Shown here one piece after another: positions 8,859-18,302 of a stretch of 64,000 bases of DNA. Position 1 is the first letter of the stretch, and every line of letters begins with the position of its first letter. The notes beneath the pieces were generated by a model. That model worked only from the letters and a program-made list of their open reading frames with translations, searched no databases and had not been told where the DNA came from. The DNA lies in contig RFFU01000002.1 in the NCBI GenBank assembly GCA_003697085.1, positions 1 to 64,000 of the forward strand, in the 5' to 3' direction. This DNA is from Candidatus Hydrogenedentota bacterium (GTDB lineage Bacteria; UBA8481; J006). The position numbers and the translations under genes are program-made.

Positions 8859-9656
8859 TCAGTGGTGAGGATTGACGGCCATTCCGAAGAAGATCGCCGC
8901 CAGAATGGTGAAGATCGCGGTCTGGATCATGGCCACGAGGACCTCAAGGAGATAGATGCCCAGCGCAAGAAGAACAGGGCCGGCGGAGAGAAACAACTTT
9001 CCTGCGGGATTGGCGACGTTGGAGAAGATCATTCCGACCATCCCGAGAATGGCGAAGAGGACGAGGTGCCCCGCCATCATATTGGCGGTGAGACGAATGG
9101 CCAAAACGATATGTTTGAGAAACATCCCGGCGAACTCGATGAACCAGATCAAGGGAGCCAAAATCCACGGAACTCCTCCCGGAAGAAAGGATTTGAAATA
9201 GGCCGCCAGTCCGTGTTCACGGGCGCAACAAAAGATGCCATAGACGTAGGTGAGCGAGGCCAAACCGAGGTTGATCCAGAAGTTTCCCGTTGGAGTTCCT
9301 CCGAAGACGAATGGTCCGATGTGGATCGGAGGAATCAATCCGATGAAGTTGGAGACGAGGATGAGGGTGGCGATCGTGAGAAAGAACGGCATATATTTCT
9401 TGCCGTATTTCGGTCCCATTGCGGGGTACACGACTTCTTCCCGAATAAGGACGATGAACTCCTCAACGGCGGCCGCCAATCGGCCGCCCCCCGCCGCGCG
9501 CGCCGCCGCCGCGCGTGCGACGAGAAACACCACAAGCAGCGAGACCACCCACAGCATCATCAAGTGGAGCGTGAAATTGAAGTCCAAGCCCGGCAAATGA
9601 AAGAGCGGGAGCAATTTGCGGTCCAGGACGTGATGGAGAAGTTCTTCCGTACTCAT
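8859..9656 (-). CDS. atpB: F1F0 ATP synthase a subunit
   Basis: This roughly 265-residue membrane protein contains the essential Arg helix (HIVLAIRLTANMMAGHLVLF) and the C-terminal helix ending LAAIFFGMAVNPHH. The a subunit provides the half channels next to the c ring. The ATG at 9656 overlaps the atpI stop as ATGA, which fixes the start; extending to 9773 would only add a translation of the atpI region. The large spacer downstream of it is unusual for an atp operon. Confidence 0.93.
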   Translation of the reverse strand: MSTEELLHHVLDRKLLPLFHLPGLDFNFTLHLMMLWVVSLLVVFLVARAAAARAAGGGRLAAAVEEFIVLIREEVVYPAMGPKYGKKYMPFFLTIATLILVSNFIGLIPPIHIGPFVFGGTPTGNFWINLGLASLTYVYGIFCCAREHGLAAYFKSFLPGGVPWILAPLIWFIEFAGMFLKHIVLAIRLTANMMAGHLVLFAILGMVGMIFSNVANPAGKLFLSAGPVLLALGIYLLEVLVAMIQTAIFTILAAIFFGMAVNPHH

Positions 9657-10000
9657 TGTTCCGAGGTCCAAGATAATACCGAAAAACGGTAGGCTGTCCA
9701 GGCGAAAGCGAGCAGATAGGTTCCGACGAGCGAGAGGAGAAAGGAGCCGGGGGGAAGGCCCTTTGTTCGACAATAGAGGAAACCGAATCCGAGGCCGAGG
9801 AGTTTGAGGAGGAAGCCCGCGGTAAATCCACCGAGAACCCTTTCCGTTTCACTTCCGGCGCGTCTGCAGACCAGAAAATGGGCTGCCATGACGATTCCGA
9901 AACCGATCAACACCGCGGTTCCGGCGACAGGAAACGGCCGGGAACGGAGAAGAAAGAGAGGAGGAAGGATCGATGCGGCGAGAAGAATGGGGATGGTCAC
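9653..10000 (-). CDS. atpI: AtpI-like ATP synthase assembly/accessory membrane protein
   Basis: This is a protein of about 115 residues with four hydrophobic segments, located between atpZ and atpB, the usual place of the weakly conserved AtpI family (c-ring assembly or Mg2+/Ca2+ handling). Its last codons overlap the atpB start. A GTG at 10000, 13 bases after the atpZ stop, is the preferred start; an in-frame ATG at 10075 would overlap atpZ by about 60 bases. Assignment relies more on position and topology than on motifs. Confidence 0.65.
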   Translation of the reverse strand: MTIPILLAASILPPLFLLRSRPFPVAGTAVLIGFGIVMAAHFLVCRRAGSETERVLGGFTAGFLLKLLGLGFGFLYCRTKGLPPGSFLLSLVGTYLLAFAWTAYRFSVLSWTSEQ

Positions 10001-10013
10001 GGAACAAAAAATG

Positions 10014-10256
10014 TCAAGGAGAGGGGGGATTGATGCGGCGGAGCGTGGCGAGAATCGAACCGATGCCCACGGCAAGTCCTAGAAGAAAGCCGGCGACGGT
10101 CGCCCACGGTTTGGTATTGAAATGTCGGTCGATCCACGAACCCAGCCAAGCTCCTCCTCCCACGGCCACCGCCAACTCGAACCCGCAGGAGCTCAGCGTC
10201 GCCGCGGCTATCCAAGGCGACGGTTCGTGCTCTCGTCCGTTCCCTTCGCTCGACAC
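10014..10256 (-). CDS. atpZ: AtpZ-like F0 accessory subunit
   Basis: This 80-residue protein has two transmembrane helices and the family pattern GGGAWLGSWIDRHF...TVAGFLLGLAVGIG, typical of AtpZ (ATPase gene1 family), found at the head of many atp operons and thought to act with AtpI in ion supply or assembly. GTG at 10256 is preceded by GAGGAGG about 10 bases upstream, which supports the start. It is the first clear atp gene of the cluster. Confidence 0.78.
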   Translation of the reverse strand: MSSEGNGREHEPSPWIAAATLSSCGFELAVAVGGGAWLGSWIDRHFNTKPWATVAGFLLGLAVGIGSILATLRRINPPSP

Positions 10257-10332
10257 GGCCCGCGATCCTCCTCTTCTCACGAAGGGACTAAACGAAAGGG
10301 GAACCGGAAAAGCGGCATGGGTGTTTGTAAGG

Positions 10333-10620
10333 TTACTGCTTGTAAACCTTATGCCTCGGTCGGCCCGACAGAATTTCGGATTCTCCCCACTCGGTAACTT
10401 TCCGGAACTCCTCCGACGTAACAAAACTCCGGAAATCTTCCTCCGAATCCCACTCGCTGACGATGACGAACGAGGACGAATTGTCAACATCCCGATAAAG
10501 CCGGGTTTCCTTATGGCCGGGAAAGCCCTTCTTCAAGAGGTCGAAAACGGAGCGAAAGGAAGAAATGAACTCCTCTTCCTTTCCCTCGACGACGTCATAA
10601 TACATTCCAACAGTGACCAT
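10333..10620 (-). CDS. ABM-type (antibiotic biosynthesis monooxygenase fold) small protein
   Basis: This 95-residue protein matches the dimeric alpha+beta barrel fold: VTVGMYYDVVEGKEEEF, a middle strand SSFVIVSEWDSEEDFRSF and a final strand region. Members include quinol monooxygenases and heme-degrading enzymes, but no catalytic signature is clear here, so no reaction is proposed. AAGGAGA lies about 7 bases before the ATG. It sits 76 bases upstream of atpZ on the same strand and may share its transcript. Confidence 0.7.
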   Translation of the reverse strand: MVTVGMYYDVVEGKEEEFISSFRSVFDLLKKGFPGHKETRLYRDVDNSSSFVIVSEWDSEEDFRSFVTSEEFRKVTEWGESEILSGRPRHKVYKQ

Positions 10621-10861
10621 AAATCAGTCTCCTTTCGAAAAAAATTCAGGTAAAAAATGTTACCGAACTAATTCAAGTTGAGAAACAAAAACGCCGCTGA
10701 TTCTTTACAACCGACGACACTAGTAAGGCAGAATGTTAATCCAAATCATCTAAAAAGAAAAAAATTCTTTTGCGAAACGAGAAAAAAGAATACGATGTGC
10801 GCGGCGATTGGGGATTTGAATGTGTCCGATCGTGCGAAATAAATTCGGGGAGGTAAAGGAG

Positions 10862-11116
10862 ATGGCGACTTCTGGGGCGGAAAAGAAATTGCCGGCGGGG
10901 ATTTGTGGGATTCTTCTCGGGAGTTTGGGCGTCCATAAGTTCATTCTTGGTTACACGAAAGAGGGCTTGATCATGTTGGCGCTCACTCTTCTCACGTGCG
11001 GATTCGCGGCGCCTGTGGTCGGGATCATTGGGTTGGTCGAGGGGATCATCTATCTGACCAAATCGGATGAGGAGTTCGTTCAGACGTACATCGAGAATCA
11101 AAAAGGGTGGTTCTGA
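10862..11116 (+). CDS. TM2 domain membrane protein
   Basis: This 84-residue protein has a short soluble N-terminus and two membrane helices around the TM2 pattern: GSLGVHKFILGYTKEGLIML, then a C-terminal helix (VVGIIGLVEGIIYL). The function of bacterial TM2 proteins is mostly unknown. The ATG at 10862 has GAGGTAAAGGAG just upstream; an earlier in-frame ATG at 10820 lacks one. It is divergent from the ABM-fold gene, with an A/T-rich 240-base spacer between them. Confidence 0.8.
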   Translation: MATSGAEKKLPAGICGILLGSLGVHKFILGYTKEGLIMLALTLLTCGFAAPVVGIIGLVEGIIYLTKSDEEFVQTYIENQKGWF

Positions 11117-11390
11117 GAAAACGACCGGGGCGGAGGCGTTGTAAAAAAGCGAAAGGGATCCGAAAGGATGTAATTTTCTTCCTTCATTTGTGGTCGATTC
11201 CCTTAGGGGTGCTGTCCGTCGGGCCCCTCATCAAGAGGGAAAGAGTGGAAACGCCGAACGAGGAGAGAAGAAACGGGTTCCGAACGGCGGGGGTGCCTTG
11301 TTTTCTTCTTCTACCATTTTCTCCACGTGTTTTTCGGCTTTTCCGAAGGCATTCGGCCTTTTCTCGGTATGAAATCGGCGGCTGGAATTC

Positions 11391-13379
11391 ATGATCGCTT
11401 CATTATTGATACTTTCCCTATTGGCCGCCGGTCCTCGGATGGTGATCGAGGCGGACAGCTCGACCTACGACGCGGCGACGGGACGGTTTCATCTTACGGG
11501 AAACGTCGCCGTGACGCGACTTGGGGCGGAAGGTGATTCCTCGATAACACTTTTGGCGGATCGGATGGAGGGGGTCAACGGCGGAGAGATTGCGGCCGTG
11601 GGAAATGTCGTGGTGCTTTACGGGGATCGGGAGGCGCATGCCGCCCGGGGGCGCTATGATCAAATCTGGCGGACAGGAGAATTCGAGGATGTCGATATGG
11701 TCGCGGATTCCTGGTTCCTCGACGCGAGAAGACTGACGTTTTCCGGGAGTGGGCGGTATTCCTTTCAGGATCTGGAATTGACGACGTGCGATTACCTTCC
11801 ACCGCACTATCGTTTTCGAGCGTCACACGGGGTTTTCAAGAACGGGCGCTTGACGCTTTATAACGCCCGAATGTTGATCGGAAAGGTTCCCGTGTTCTGG
11901 CTCCCCTATATTTCGGTTCCGGTCGGAGCGCCACGCCCTCCGTTCCGCCTCCAGTTGGGCAAGACGAATTTCGAGGGGTATTACGCAAAGTTGACCTATC
12001 TTTACGACCTGGGACGTTTCGGACAGGGGGGATTGAAGTTGGATTATCGTTCCCGCCGCGGATGGGGGGGAGGGGTGGAACATACGTTCTTCCTGCCGCG
12101 AGGTTCGATCGACCTCGATCTCTACGGAATCGACGAGCGGGGGCGGGGGAAGCGGAACGTGATTCGACCGCGCTATCGCCAGACGCTGGATGGTCACGAC
12201 CGCTGGCGGGTCGTAGCCGATTATTACAAGGTCAGTGATGCGCAATTCCTTCAAGATTATCGATTTCGGGATTTCACGTCGAAGCCTGAACCGGTCAGTT
12301 TCGGCGCGGTCACGTACCGCGGAGATGCGAAGGCTTTCATGGTACGCGGCGTGGGAAATCCCAACCGAGGGAAGTACGAAGTTACGGAACGGATGCCGGA
12401 GGTGCGGGCGTTGTTTCTTCCGCGCCGTCTTCCCGGCGGTCTCTATGTGGAGGGTGAAGGGAACGTGACGTTATTTCGTACGACATTGCCGTATCTCAAT
12501 GATACGGCCTTGAGGCTGTCTCCGGCGGCTCGGGCGACGGCGTCGCTGAAAAGTTTCGCGCGGGCGGGGGGTGAGGTCACAGTGAAGAGGCCGACGCCGT
12601 TTTTCGGGCGTTGGACGGTGACGCCGTATGCAGGGCTAATGGCGATGGGATACACCGAAGTGGACAGCAGACCGTTGAAGCGCGTGCGGTTCCTGCCGCG
12701 CGTTGGAATGACGATCGGCAATTTCTTCCTCTGGAATCTCGGAAAGCATACCCGCTATATGATCCGTCCCGTGGTCGATGTCAGTGACCGTTCGATTCAC
12801 GGGCCGGCGCCCGGGCAGACCCCCGTGGTTGATCACATCGATCTCGTGCGGGACGAGCGGCCGGTGAAGGTGATTCTCGATCAGGGCCTTTTCCGGCGTT
12901 CCGCTCACGGCTGGGCGGAAAAACTTCGTGTCCGGCTGGACGGGGGCATCGATCTGGACCGGATGAAAGGAAGCAGATATCTGCCGATTCACGGCAAGGT
13001 GGAACTGTGGTGGGGGCGCGAGTCGAAACTGCTTGGGGACCTGGAATACGACCCCAATATCCCACTTTTAACCTCTGTTCGTGCTGTTCTTTTTCACAAG
13101 ACGCGGCTTTGGGAGGTGCGGGGAAATTACTATCTGCAACGGGGCGAGTTCGGTCTGGAGGATCTCGAAAACGTCGGGGGTGACGCGGCGGTTTATCTTC
13201 TTCCGACCTTGAAGATTATGGCCGGCGGGTCCTATGATCTCGAGGATGACAAACTCGATTTCGTCCGCTACGGTATCGAGAAGACTTTTCACGATTGGAT
13301 AGTGGGAATTCAAGTGACGGACCAGAGGCTTGTGAACCGGCTCGATTTCAATGTGAACGTCCAACTTCGGTTGCCGTAA
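11391..13379 (+). CDS. lptD: LptD/OstA-like outer-membrane LPS assembly protein
   Basis: This 662-residue protein starts with a short signal peptide (about residues 1-15), then an OstA-type periplasmic domain (about 17-120: MVIEADSSTYDAATGRFHL, GNVVVLYGDREAHAARGRYD), then a long beta-rich barrel region with alternating aromatic strands. The segment VFWLPYISVPVG is characteristic of LptD. The family inserts lipopolysaccharide into the outer leaflet of the outer membrane. It is somewhat shorter than enterobacterial LptD (about 780). Its presence is the best evidence in the window that the organism is diderm. Confidence 0.85.
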   Translation: MIASLLILSLLAAGPRMVIEADSSTYDAATGRFHLTGNVAVTRLGAEGDSSITLLADRMEGVNGGEIAAVGNVVVLYGDREAHAARGRYDQIWRTGEFEDVDMVADSWFLDARRLTFSGSGRYSFQDLELTTCDYLPPHYRFRASHGVFKNGRLTLYNARMLIGKVPVFWLPYISVPVGAPRPPFRLQLGKTNFEGYYAKLTYLYDLGRFGQGGLKLDYRSRRGWGGGVEHTFFLPRGSIDLDLYGIDERGRGKRNVIRPRYRQTLDGHDRWRVVADYYKVSDAQFLQDYRFRDFTSKPEPVSFGAVTYRGDAKAFMVRGVGNPNRGKYEVTERMPEVRALFLPRRLPGGLYVEGEGNVTLFRTTLPYLNDTALRLSPAARATASLKSFARAGGEVTVKRPTPFFGRWTVTPYAGLMAMGYTEVDSRPLKRVRFLPRVGMTIGNFFLWNLGKHTRYMIRPVVDVSDRSIHGPAPGQTPVVDHIDLVRDERPVKVILDQGLFRRSAHGWAEKLRVRLDGGIDLDRMKGSRYLPIHGKVELWWGRESKLLGDLEYDPNIPLLTSVRAVLFHKTRLWEVRGNYYLQRGEFGLEDLENVGGDAAVYLLPTLKIMAGGSYDLEDDKLDFVRYGIEKTFHDWIVGIQVTDQRLVNRLDFNVNVQLRLP

Positions 13380-13463
13380 AGAAGGGGATGTCGGTTGGTG
13401 AGAGCCGGGGGAAGAGGAAGAGAAGGAGAAGCAAGAGGAGGAGGAGGAGGAGCGGAACCGCGA

Positions 13464-14798
13464 ATGGCGCCGAAAAATGTGACAGTGATTGGAACCGGTT
13501 ACGTAGGGTTGGTTACGGGAACCTGCCTGGCGGAATGTGGACACAACGTGCTTTGCGTGGATAACGATGAATCGAAGGTTCGGCTTCTGCGCGGGGGCGG
13601 GAATCCCATTTATGAACCGGGGCTCGACGATTTGCTGAAGCGCAACACGGAAGCGGGGAGGTTGGCGTTCAGCGGTGAGATAAGGGAGGGTGTCGAGCAC
13701 GGGGAGATCATCTTTATTGCGGTGCATACTCCGCCGCGCCGGGACGGTTCCGCGGATCTTTCCTTCGTGGAGGCCGTATCGCGGGAAGTTGCGACGGTGC
13801 TTTCCTCGCTGGAAGGAGAGCCGTACCGATTGGTGGTGGAGAAGAGCACGGTTCCGGTGCGCACAGGCGAGCAGGTGTTGCGGACGATTCGCTTGCATGC
13901 ACGCGAAGGAGTGACCTGCGATGTGGCCTCGAATCCGGAATTCTTGCGGGAGGGCACGGCGGTGGAGGATTTCCTTCATCCGGATCGAATCGTGATCGGG
14001 GTGCAGAGCGAGCGGGCGGAACGGCTCTTGCGGGAACTCTATGCGCCGATCGAGGCGCCGGTTATCGTCACGGATATTCCGTCAGCCGAGATCATCAAGC
14101 ACGCCTCAAACGCGTTTCTTGCGATGAAGATATCCTTCATCAATTCGGTCGCCAACGTTGCCGAACGAACAGGCGCAGACATCTCCTGCATCGCGCGGGG
14201 CGTGGGGATGGACAAGCGGATCGGAGCGTCGTTTCTCAACGCCGGAATCGGATACGGAGGTTCCTGTTTCCCGAAGGATGTTCAAGCCTTCGAACGGATC
14301 GCGAAGGAGGAAGGTGTTGATTTTGGACTTTTGAGGGAAGTGGAACGGGTCAACGCGAATCAGCGGCGGCTTTTTGTCCAGAAGGTGAAAGAGGCGTTGT
14401 GGGTTGTGAAGGGAAAGACTCTCGGAGTGTGGGGGCTCTCGTTCAAGCCGAACACCGATGATATGCGTTCCGCTCCTTCGATCGATATTCTTCGGTGGTT
14501 GGATGAGGAAGGGGCGATTCTGAAGGCGTACGATCCCGCGGCTGTGGAGAAGGCGCGGCCGTTGTTGCCGGAGGGAGTGTCTTATGCGGATTCCGCCGAG
14601 GAGGCCGCTCGGGGCGCGGATGCGTTGTTGGTGCTGACGGAATGGGACGAATTCCGCCGGTTCACTCTGCAAGATCTGAAGCGACTCTTGGCGCAACCGG
14701 TCGTCGTGGATGGGCGCAATCTCTTCGATCCCAGAGAGATGCGGAAAGAGCGGTTCGTCTATTATTCGATCGGGCGGCCCCCTGTTATTCCGGACTAA
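13464..14798 (+). CDS. UDP-glucose/nucleotide-sugar 6-dehydrogenase
   Basis: This 444-residue protein has an N-terminal Rossmann motif ([20 protein letters not shown]), a central domain with the catalytic Cys in [14 protein letters not shown], and a C-terminal UDP-binding domain ([19 protein letters not shown]). It oxidises UDP-glucose to UDP-glucuronate using two NAD+. The next gene encodes a UDP-glucuronate decarboxylase, which fits this substrate. The ATG at 13464 follows a run of GAGGAGG; codons upstream of it are low-complexity and look non-coding. Confidence 0.92.
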   Translation: MAPKNVTVIGTGYVGLVTGTCLAECGHNVLCVDNDESKVRLLRGGGNPIYEPGLDDLLKRNTEAGRLAFSGEIREGVEHGEIIFIAVHTPPRRDGSADLSFVEAVSREVATVLSSLEGEPYRLVVEKSTVPVRTGEQVLRTIRLHAREGVTCDVASNPEFLREGTAVEDFLHPDRIVIGVQSERAERLLRELYAPIEAPVIVTDIPSAEIIKHASNAFLAMKISFINSVANVAERTGADISCIARGVGMDKRIGASFLNAGIGYGGSCFPKDVQAFERIAKEEGVDFGLLREVERVNANQRRLFVQKVKEALWVVKGKTLGVWGLSFKPNTDDMRSAPSIDILRWLDEEGAILKAYDPAAVEKARPLLPEGVSYADSAEEAARGADALLVLTEWDEFRRFTLQDLKRLLAQPVVVDGRNLFDPREMRKERFVYYSIGRPPVIPD

Positions 14799-14805
14799 AT
14801 CACTT

Positions 14806-15756
14806 ATGAAAAAACGTCGTGCTCTGGTGACCGGGTGTGCCGGCTTTCTCGGAAGCCATCTCGTCGTGCGGCTCCTCCAGGAGGGATTCTCGGTCGTCGG
14901 AGTGGATAATTTGATTACGGGAACGAAACGCAATATCGAACAGATCGAGGGGGATTTCCGCTTCCTGGAACTCGATGTCACGACAGGGCTTTGGTTGGAG
15001 GAGGATTTCGATCGAATTTACCACTTCGCCTCACCCGCATCCCCGGCTGATTACATCCAGTATCCCATCCAGACGCTCAAGGTCGGAGCCTTGGGAACGC
15101 ACAATGTTCTGGGCTTGGCGAAAGCCTGCGGGGGACGTGTTCTTCTGGCTTCGACGTCCGAGGTTTACGGTGACCCGGAGATCAGCCCTCAAACGGAAGA
15201 TTACTGGGGGCACGTCAATCCCATCGGCCCGCGTGGGGTTTATGACGAGGCCAAGCGGTTTGCGGAGGCGATGGTGATGGCCTATCATAGAGTTCACGGT
15301 GTCGAGACGCGAATTGCACGTATCTTCAATACATACGGTCCGCGGATGCGGCGGAACGACGGTCGGGTTGTGCCCACGTTTATCGACCAAATTCTTCGCG
15401 GAGAACCGCTTACGGTTCATGGTGATGGAAAGCAGACGCGTTCCTTCACCTACGTTGATGACACGATTGATGGGATCTTTCGCTTAATGGAATTCGAGAA
15501 TTCAGAGCGGGCGTTCCTTCCCGTCAATATCGGCAGTTCGGACGAAAAGACGCTCTTGGAATTGGCGGCGCTGGTAGCGCGGTTGGCTGGGAGGGATTAC
15601 GAGATTCGCTATTGTCCGTTACCGGTCGATGACCCGAAGGTCCGTCGCCCGGACATCACACGCGCGCGGGAATGGCTCGGGTGGGAACCCCGCGTTACCT
15701 TGGAAGAAGGGCTTCGCAGAACGATCGCCTGGTTTCGCGGGAGGAGCCCCTTCTGA
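14806..15756 (+). CDS. UDP-glucuronate decarboxylase (UDP-xylose synthase type)
   Basis: This 316-residue extended SDR has the motifs [16 protein letters not shown] (NAD binding), STSEVYGDP and [12 protein letters not shown] with the YxxxK pair, and [10 protein letters not shown]. The DP after SEVYG and the EAKR segment are typical of UDP-xylose synthases, which decarboxylate UDP-glucuronate. It lies 7 bases after the UDP-glucose dehydrogenase gene, so the two steps UDP-Glc to UDP-GlcA to UDP-Xyl are co-expressed. The start at 14806 is chosen because the NAD motif follows directly. Confidence 0.9.
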   Translation: MKKRRALVTGCAGFLGSHLVVRLLQEGFSVVGVDNLITGTKRNIEQIEGDFRFLELDVTTGLWLEEDFDRIYHFASPASPADYIQYPIQTLKVGALGTHNVLGLAKACGGRVLLASTSEVYGDPEISPQTEDYWGHVNPIGPRGVYDEAKRFAEAMVMAYHRVHGVETRIARIFNTYGPRMRRNDGRVVPTFIDQILRGEPLTVHGDGKQTRSFTYVDDTIDGIFRLMEFENSERAFLPVNIGSSDEKTLLELAALVARLAGRDYEIRYCPLPVDDPKVRRPDITRAREWLGWEPRVTLEEGLRRTIAWFRGRSPF

Positions 15757-15905
15757 AAACGTCTGGTGCTTATGGGGGAAACACGGTTTCTGGGACTTTC
15801 GGGAAAGGTGTGATCCCTGGGAACACAGAGATATCTTGTCTTCTGGAGACGGACCGAAAGCGTGGCGAATTCGAAGCGCCGGTCGGTGGAGCCGGAGACA
15901 CCGTA

Positions 15906-16095
15906 TGTCATTCCGAGGAGGGCGCAACGCCCGACGAGGAATCCCCAACGAGGATTAACCAGGGCTCCGGGGCGGGATACCGGGTGAAGGGGATTCCTCG
16001 CCGACGCTTGGAATGACAAAGCGGGTGCCAATCGGCCCCCGGCGCGGGATACCACCTGGGGGGATTCCTTGGCGCCTGAACGACTCGGAATGACA
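15906..16095. repeat. 190-bp element with 12-bp perfect terminal inverted repeats
   Basis: The element begins TGTCATTCCGAG and ends CTCGGAATGACA, exact reverse complements. Inside are paired segments GACGAGGAATCCCC and GGGGATTCCTCG, and an internal GGAATGACA (to 16018), giving a nested inverted structure. No coding sequence is present. A related copy occurs at 53595-53684. This is a REP/MITE-like dispersed palindromic repeat in the 496-base spacer 15757-16252, which has no gene. Confidence 0.75.
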
Positions 16096-16252
16096 GGCCG
16101 CAAGAAGCGCGGACTGCACGGAAAGAGGGAGGCTTGCGCAGAGGCTAGGGGAGGGGCAAGAGCGTCAGCTGTGGGGGGGCGGAGAGCGATTTTTCCTGAT
16201 ATTACGGAAAGTTTTAACGGTGAGTCCCGACAGATTCACGGAGGTGGAATCG

Positions 16253-17320
16253 ATGGGCCAGTTTCGAAAGTGGAAAAGAAGAGGAGTGGGCTGTGGCGCA
16301 GGGGTTGTTGTCCTGATGGGGATTTTCCTTTCGGGGTCATCGGCCTGCGCCTCGCCTTGGGATCCCGCGTCGCGTGCGGCATCCCGTCCGGCAGTTCATC
16401 GCGGATCGCCTCCGCCGGGTCTGCGCGGGGTCTTTTATTGGAAGACGGACTGGTCGCGGTCGTCTATTGATCTTTCGGAACTGCGGTCGGGAGGGCCTCC
16501 GCGGGACGGGATTCCGCCGATCGATCATCCGGAGTTCGAGAAGAGGGCAGAGGATTCCCGGTGGAGTGACGAGCCGGTGATTGTTCTGGAATTGAATGGT
16601 GACGCGCGCGCCTACCCGTTGAGGATACTTCTCTGGCACGAGATGGTGAACGATGTGGTCGGTGGGGTTCCGGTCACTGTGACGTTCTGTCCGTTGTGCC
16701 ATTCCGCGATCGTCTTCGATCGGCGCGTCGGAGATCGGGTGCTGAGTTTCGGCGTTTCCGGGCTTCTTCGGAAGTCGGACATGGTGATGTGGGATCGCCA
16801 GACGGAGTCGCTCTGGCAGCAGTTTACCGGCCGGGGGATCGTTGGAGAGATGACAGGCGTCCAGTTGCGGATTATTCCAAGTCGAATCATTTCTCGTGGT
16901 GAGTTCGTCCGGAAGTATCCGAGGGGGAAGGTTCTGGCGCCGCCGTCCGAAGTCTTGCGACCTTACGGCCGGAACCCTTACGTTAACTACGCGGAGAAGG
17001 ACCGCAAGCCGTTTCTCTACCGTGGAAGAATTGACAACAGGTACGCTCCGATGGAACGTGTGACGGGGATCATTCGGGGCGACGATGTCCGTGTCTATCC
17101 AATGAGTCGGGTGGCGCGCGAAGGGAGAATTGTGGACGTCGTCGGAGGGGAGACGGTCGTTCTGACGTATCACCCGAACGTTTTGAGCGTTCTGGACAAG
17201 CGCAACATTCGGGATTCCCGGCGTGACGGATCGGTCGAGGTCACGGATGAACAGGGGAATCCGGTTCCTCACCTCGATACCTTCTGGTTCGCCTGGCAGG
17301 CGTTTCATCCTGAGAGATGA
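16253..17320 (+). CDS. DUF3179 domain protein, exported
   Basis: This 355-residue protein has an N-terminal hydrophobic segment with a possible lipobox-like or signal sequence (VVVLMGIFLSGSSACAS), then the DUF3179 domain: PRDGIPPIDHPEFE, LELNGDARAYPLRIL, HEMVNDVVGGVPVTVTFCPLCHSA and QFTGRGIVGEMTG. The family is of unknown function and usually exported. The conserved CPLC motif suggests a metal or redox site, which is inference. ATG at 16253 has GGAGGTG upstream. It stands alone after the repeat element. Confidence 0.8.
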   Translation: MGQFRKWKRRGVGCGAGVVVLMGIFLSGSSACASPWDPASRAASRPAVHRGSPPPGLRGVFYWKTDWSRSSIDLSELRSGGPPRDGIPPIDHPEFEKRAEDSRWSDEPVIVLELNGDARAYPLRILLWHEMVNDVVGGVPVTVTFCPLCHSAIVFDRRVGDRVLSFGVSGLLRKSDMVMWDRQTESLWQQFTGRGIVGEMTGVQLRIIPSRIISRGEFVRKYPRGKVLAPPSEVLRPYGRNPYVNYAEKDRKPFLYRGRIDNRYAPMERVTGIIRGDDVRVYPMSRVAREGRIVDVVGGETVVLTYHPNVLSVLDKRNIRDSRRDGSVEVTDEQGNPVPHLDTFWFAWQAFHPER

Positions 17321-17503
17321 ACACTGCCGGTATTCGAAGAAACAAAGAGGAATCGGATTCGTACAAGTGGTTTCCGAATGAAAATCACCACGGGACCTAC
17401 CGGAAACCCGAAGGAAAAGAGGAACTTGGAAGGGCGCGTTGTCCGATGAAGGGCCGATTTCAGGTAGAAAGTTGCGAAACCGCTGGTTCGAACCGAGCCG
17501 GGG

Positions 17504-17532
17504 TTGCGGTGGCAGTACGAGTAAGTTATACT
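17504..17532 (+). promoter_or_regulatory. sigma70-type promoter placed for a leaderless transcript
   Basis: TTGCGG (17504-17509), a 17-base spacer and TATACT (17527-17532). The -10 ends only 7 bases before the ATG at 17540, so transcription should start at or near the first codon. Confidence 0.55.
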
Positions 17533-17539
17533 TTAAGTG

Positions 17540-17944
17540 ATGAAAGAAGAGATTCTGGAAGCGGTAAAGGCGGTCTTTCTCCCGGAATTGGAGAAATTCG
17601 GGGAGCGTCTGTCCGGTATCGAGGGTATTCTGGGCGAGATGTCGGCGCGGCTTACCGACATCAATCAACACATTATACGTCTTGATAAACGTATCGATGG
17701 GACAAACTCCCGGATCGACGAAACGAACGCCCGGATCGACGAAACGAACGCCCGGATCGACGAAACGAACTCCCGGATCGACGAACTTGAACGATCAATG
17801 ATTGCGCGAATCGATAAGTTGAACACGAGGATCGATCGGCTTTATGAGGTGATCGTCAGGCGGGAAGAGCATGAGCGACTTTCTATTGAGGTCGAGGCGC
17901 TCAGGAAGGATGTCGAAGAGCTGAAACGAAAAAGGGCCGTCTGA
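17540..17944 (+). CDS. Small coiled-coil protein with heptad repeats
   Basis: This 134-residue hydrophilic protein has an N-terminal helix (EEILEAVKAVFLPELEKFGERL) and a central array of five near-identical 7-residue units of the type RIDETNA (about residues 51-85), then a charged coiled coil. Each unit equals one heptad, so the array should form a regular coiled coil. No enzymatic motif is seen. No ribosome binding site precedes the ATG, and a promoter lies immediately upstream, consistent with leaderless translation. Similar small coiled-coil proteins accompany diverse systems, so no role is proposed. Confidence 0.7.
   Translation: MKEEILEAVKAVFLPELEKFGERLSGIEGILGEMSARLTDINQHIIRLDKRIDGTNSRIDETNARIDETNARIDETNSRIDELERSMIARIDKLNTRIDRLYEVIVRREEHERLSIEVEALRKDVEELKRKRAV
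17690..17794 (+). repeat. Five in-frame 21-bp tandem repeats
   Basis: Five 21-base units of the form CGGATCGACGAAACGAACKCC run in frame within the coiled-coil gene and encode RID(E/G)TN(A/S) heptads; the last diverges to RIDELER. Units two to four are almost identical, which indicates recent expansion and possible length variation between strains. Confidence 0.9.
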
Positions 17945-18302
17945 TTTTCCCACGTATTTCTTCATTCGAATTGGACCATTTTTTTCAACGCTGTCGCGGG
18001 TTTCTCTGCGGTTTCTTCCGGAAGAAGCAGCCGGGGCGTTATGTCGATTGAGAAAGTTTTCAACCGCGTTGGAGGCGATATTCAGGCGTTTCAAAATGCG
18101 GGCCGTTGAGGAGAACCGTACGGGATCGGGTTTTTAGGGTGGGGAGTATACCGCGCGGGCGGCAAGTGGCAGAAAGGTGCTTTTCGCTGCGAAGACGATG
18201 AAGTAGAATACAGCGCGTTTTCCGGCTCCGGTATGTCGCGGAGGAAACGCCGCCCGCCGGGTGTCGATGAGTCGTTGAAAAAAAAATTGGAGATCGGAAA
18301 AG
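17945..18302. other. 358-base spacer without a gene
   Basis: No open frame with coding character, RNA gene or clear promoter was recognised between the coiled-coil gene and the first epimerase. The last 20 bases contain an A-rich run and GGAGATCGG that may serve as the ribosome binding site for the gene at 18303. Confidence 0.5.

Noticed and set aside
16253-17320. Copper-protein reading of the CPLC motif in the DUF3179 protein
   Set aside because: The motif is part of the DUF3179 signature; nothing further supports a specific metal.
17690-17794. Possible CRISPR array
   Set aside because: The 21-bp units are adjacent without spacers and lie in frame within a coiled-coil gene. No CRISPR array or cas gene was seen anywhere in the window.
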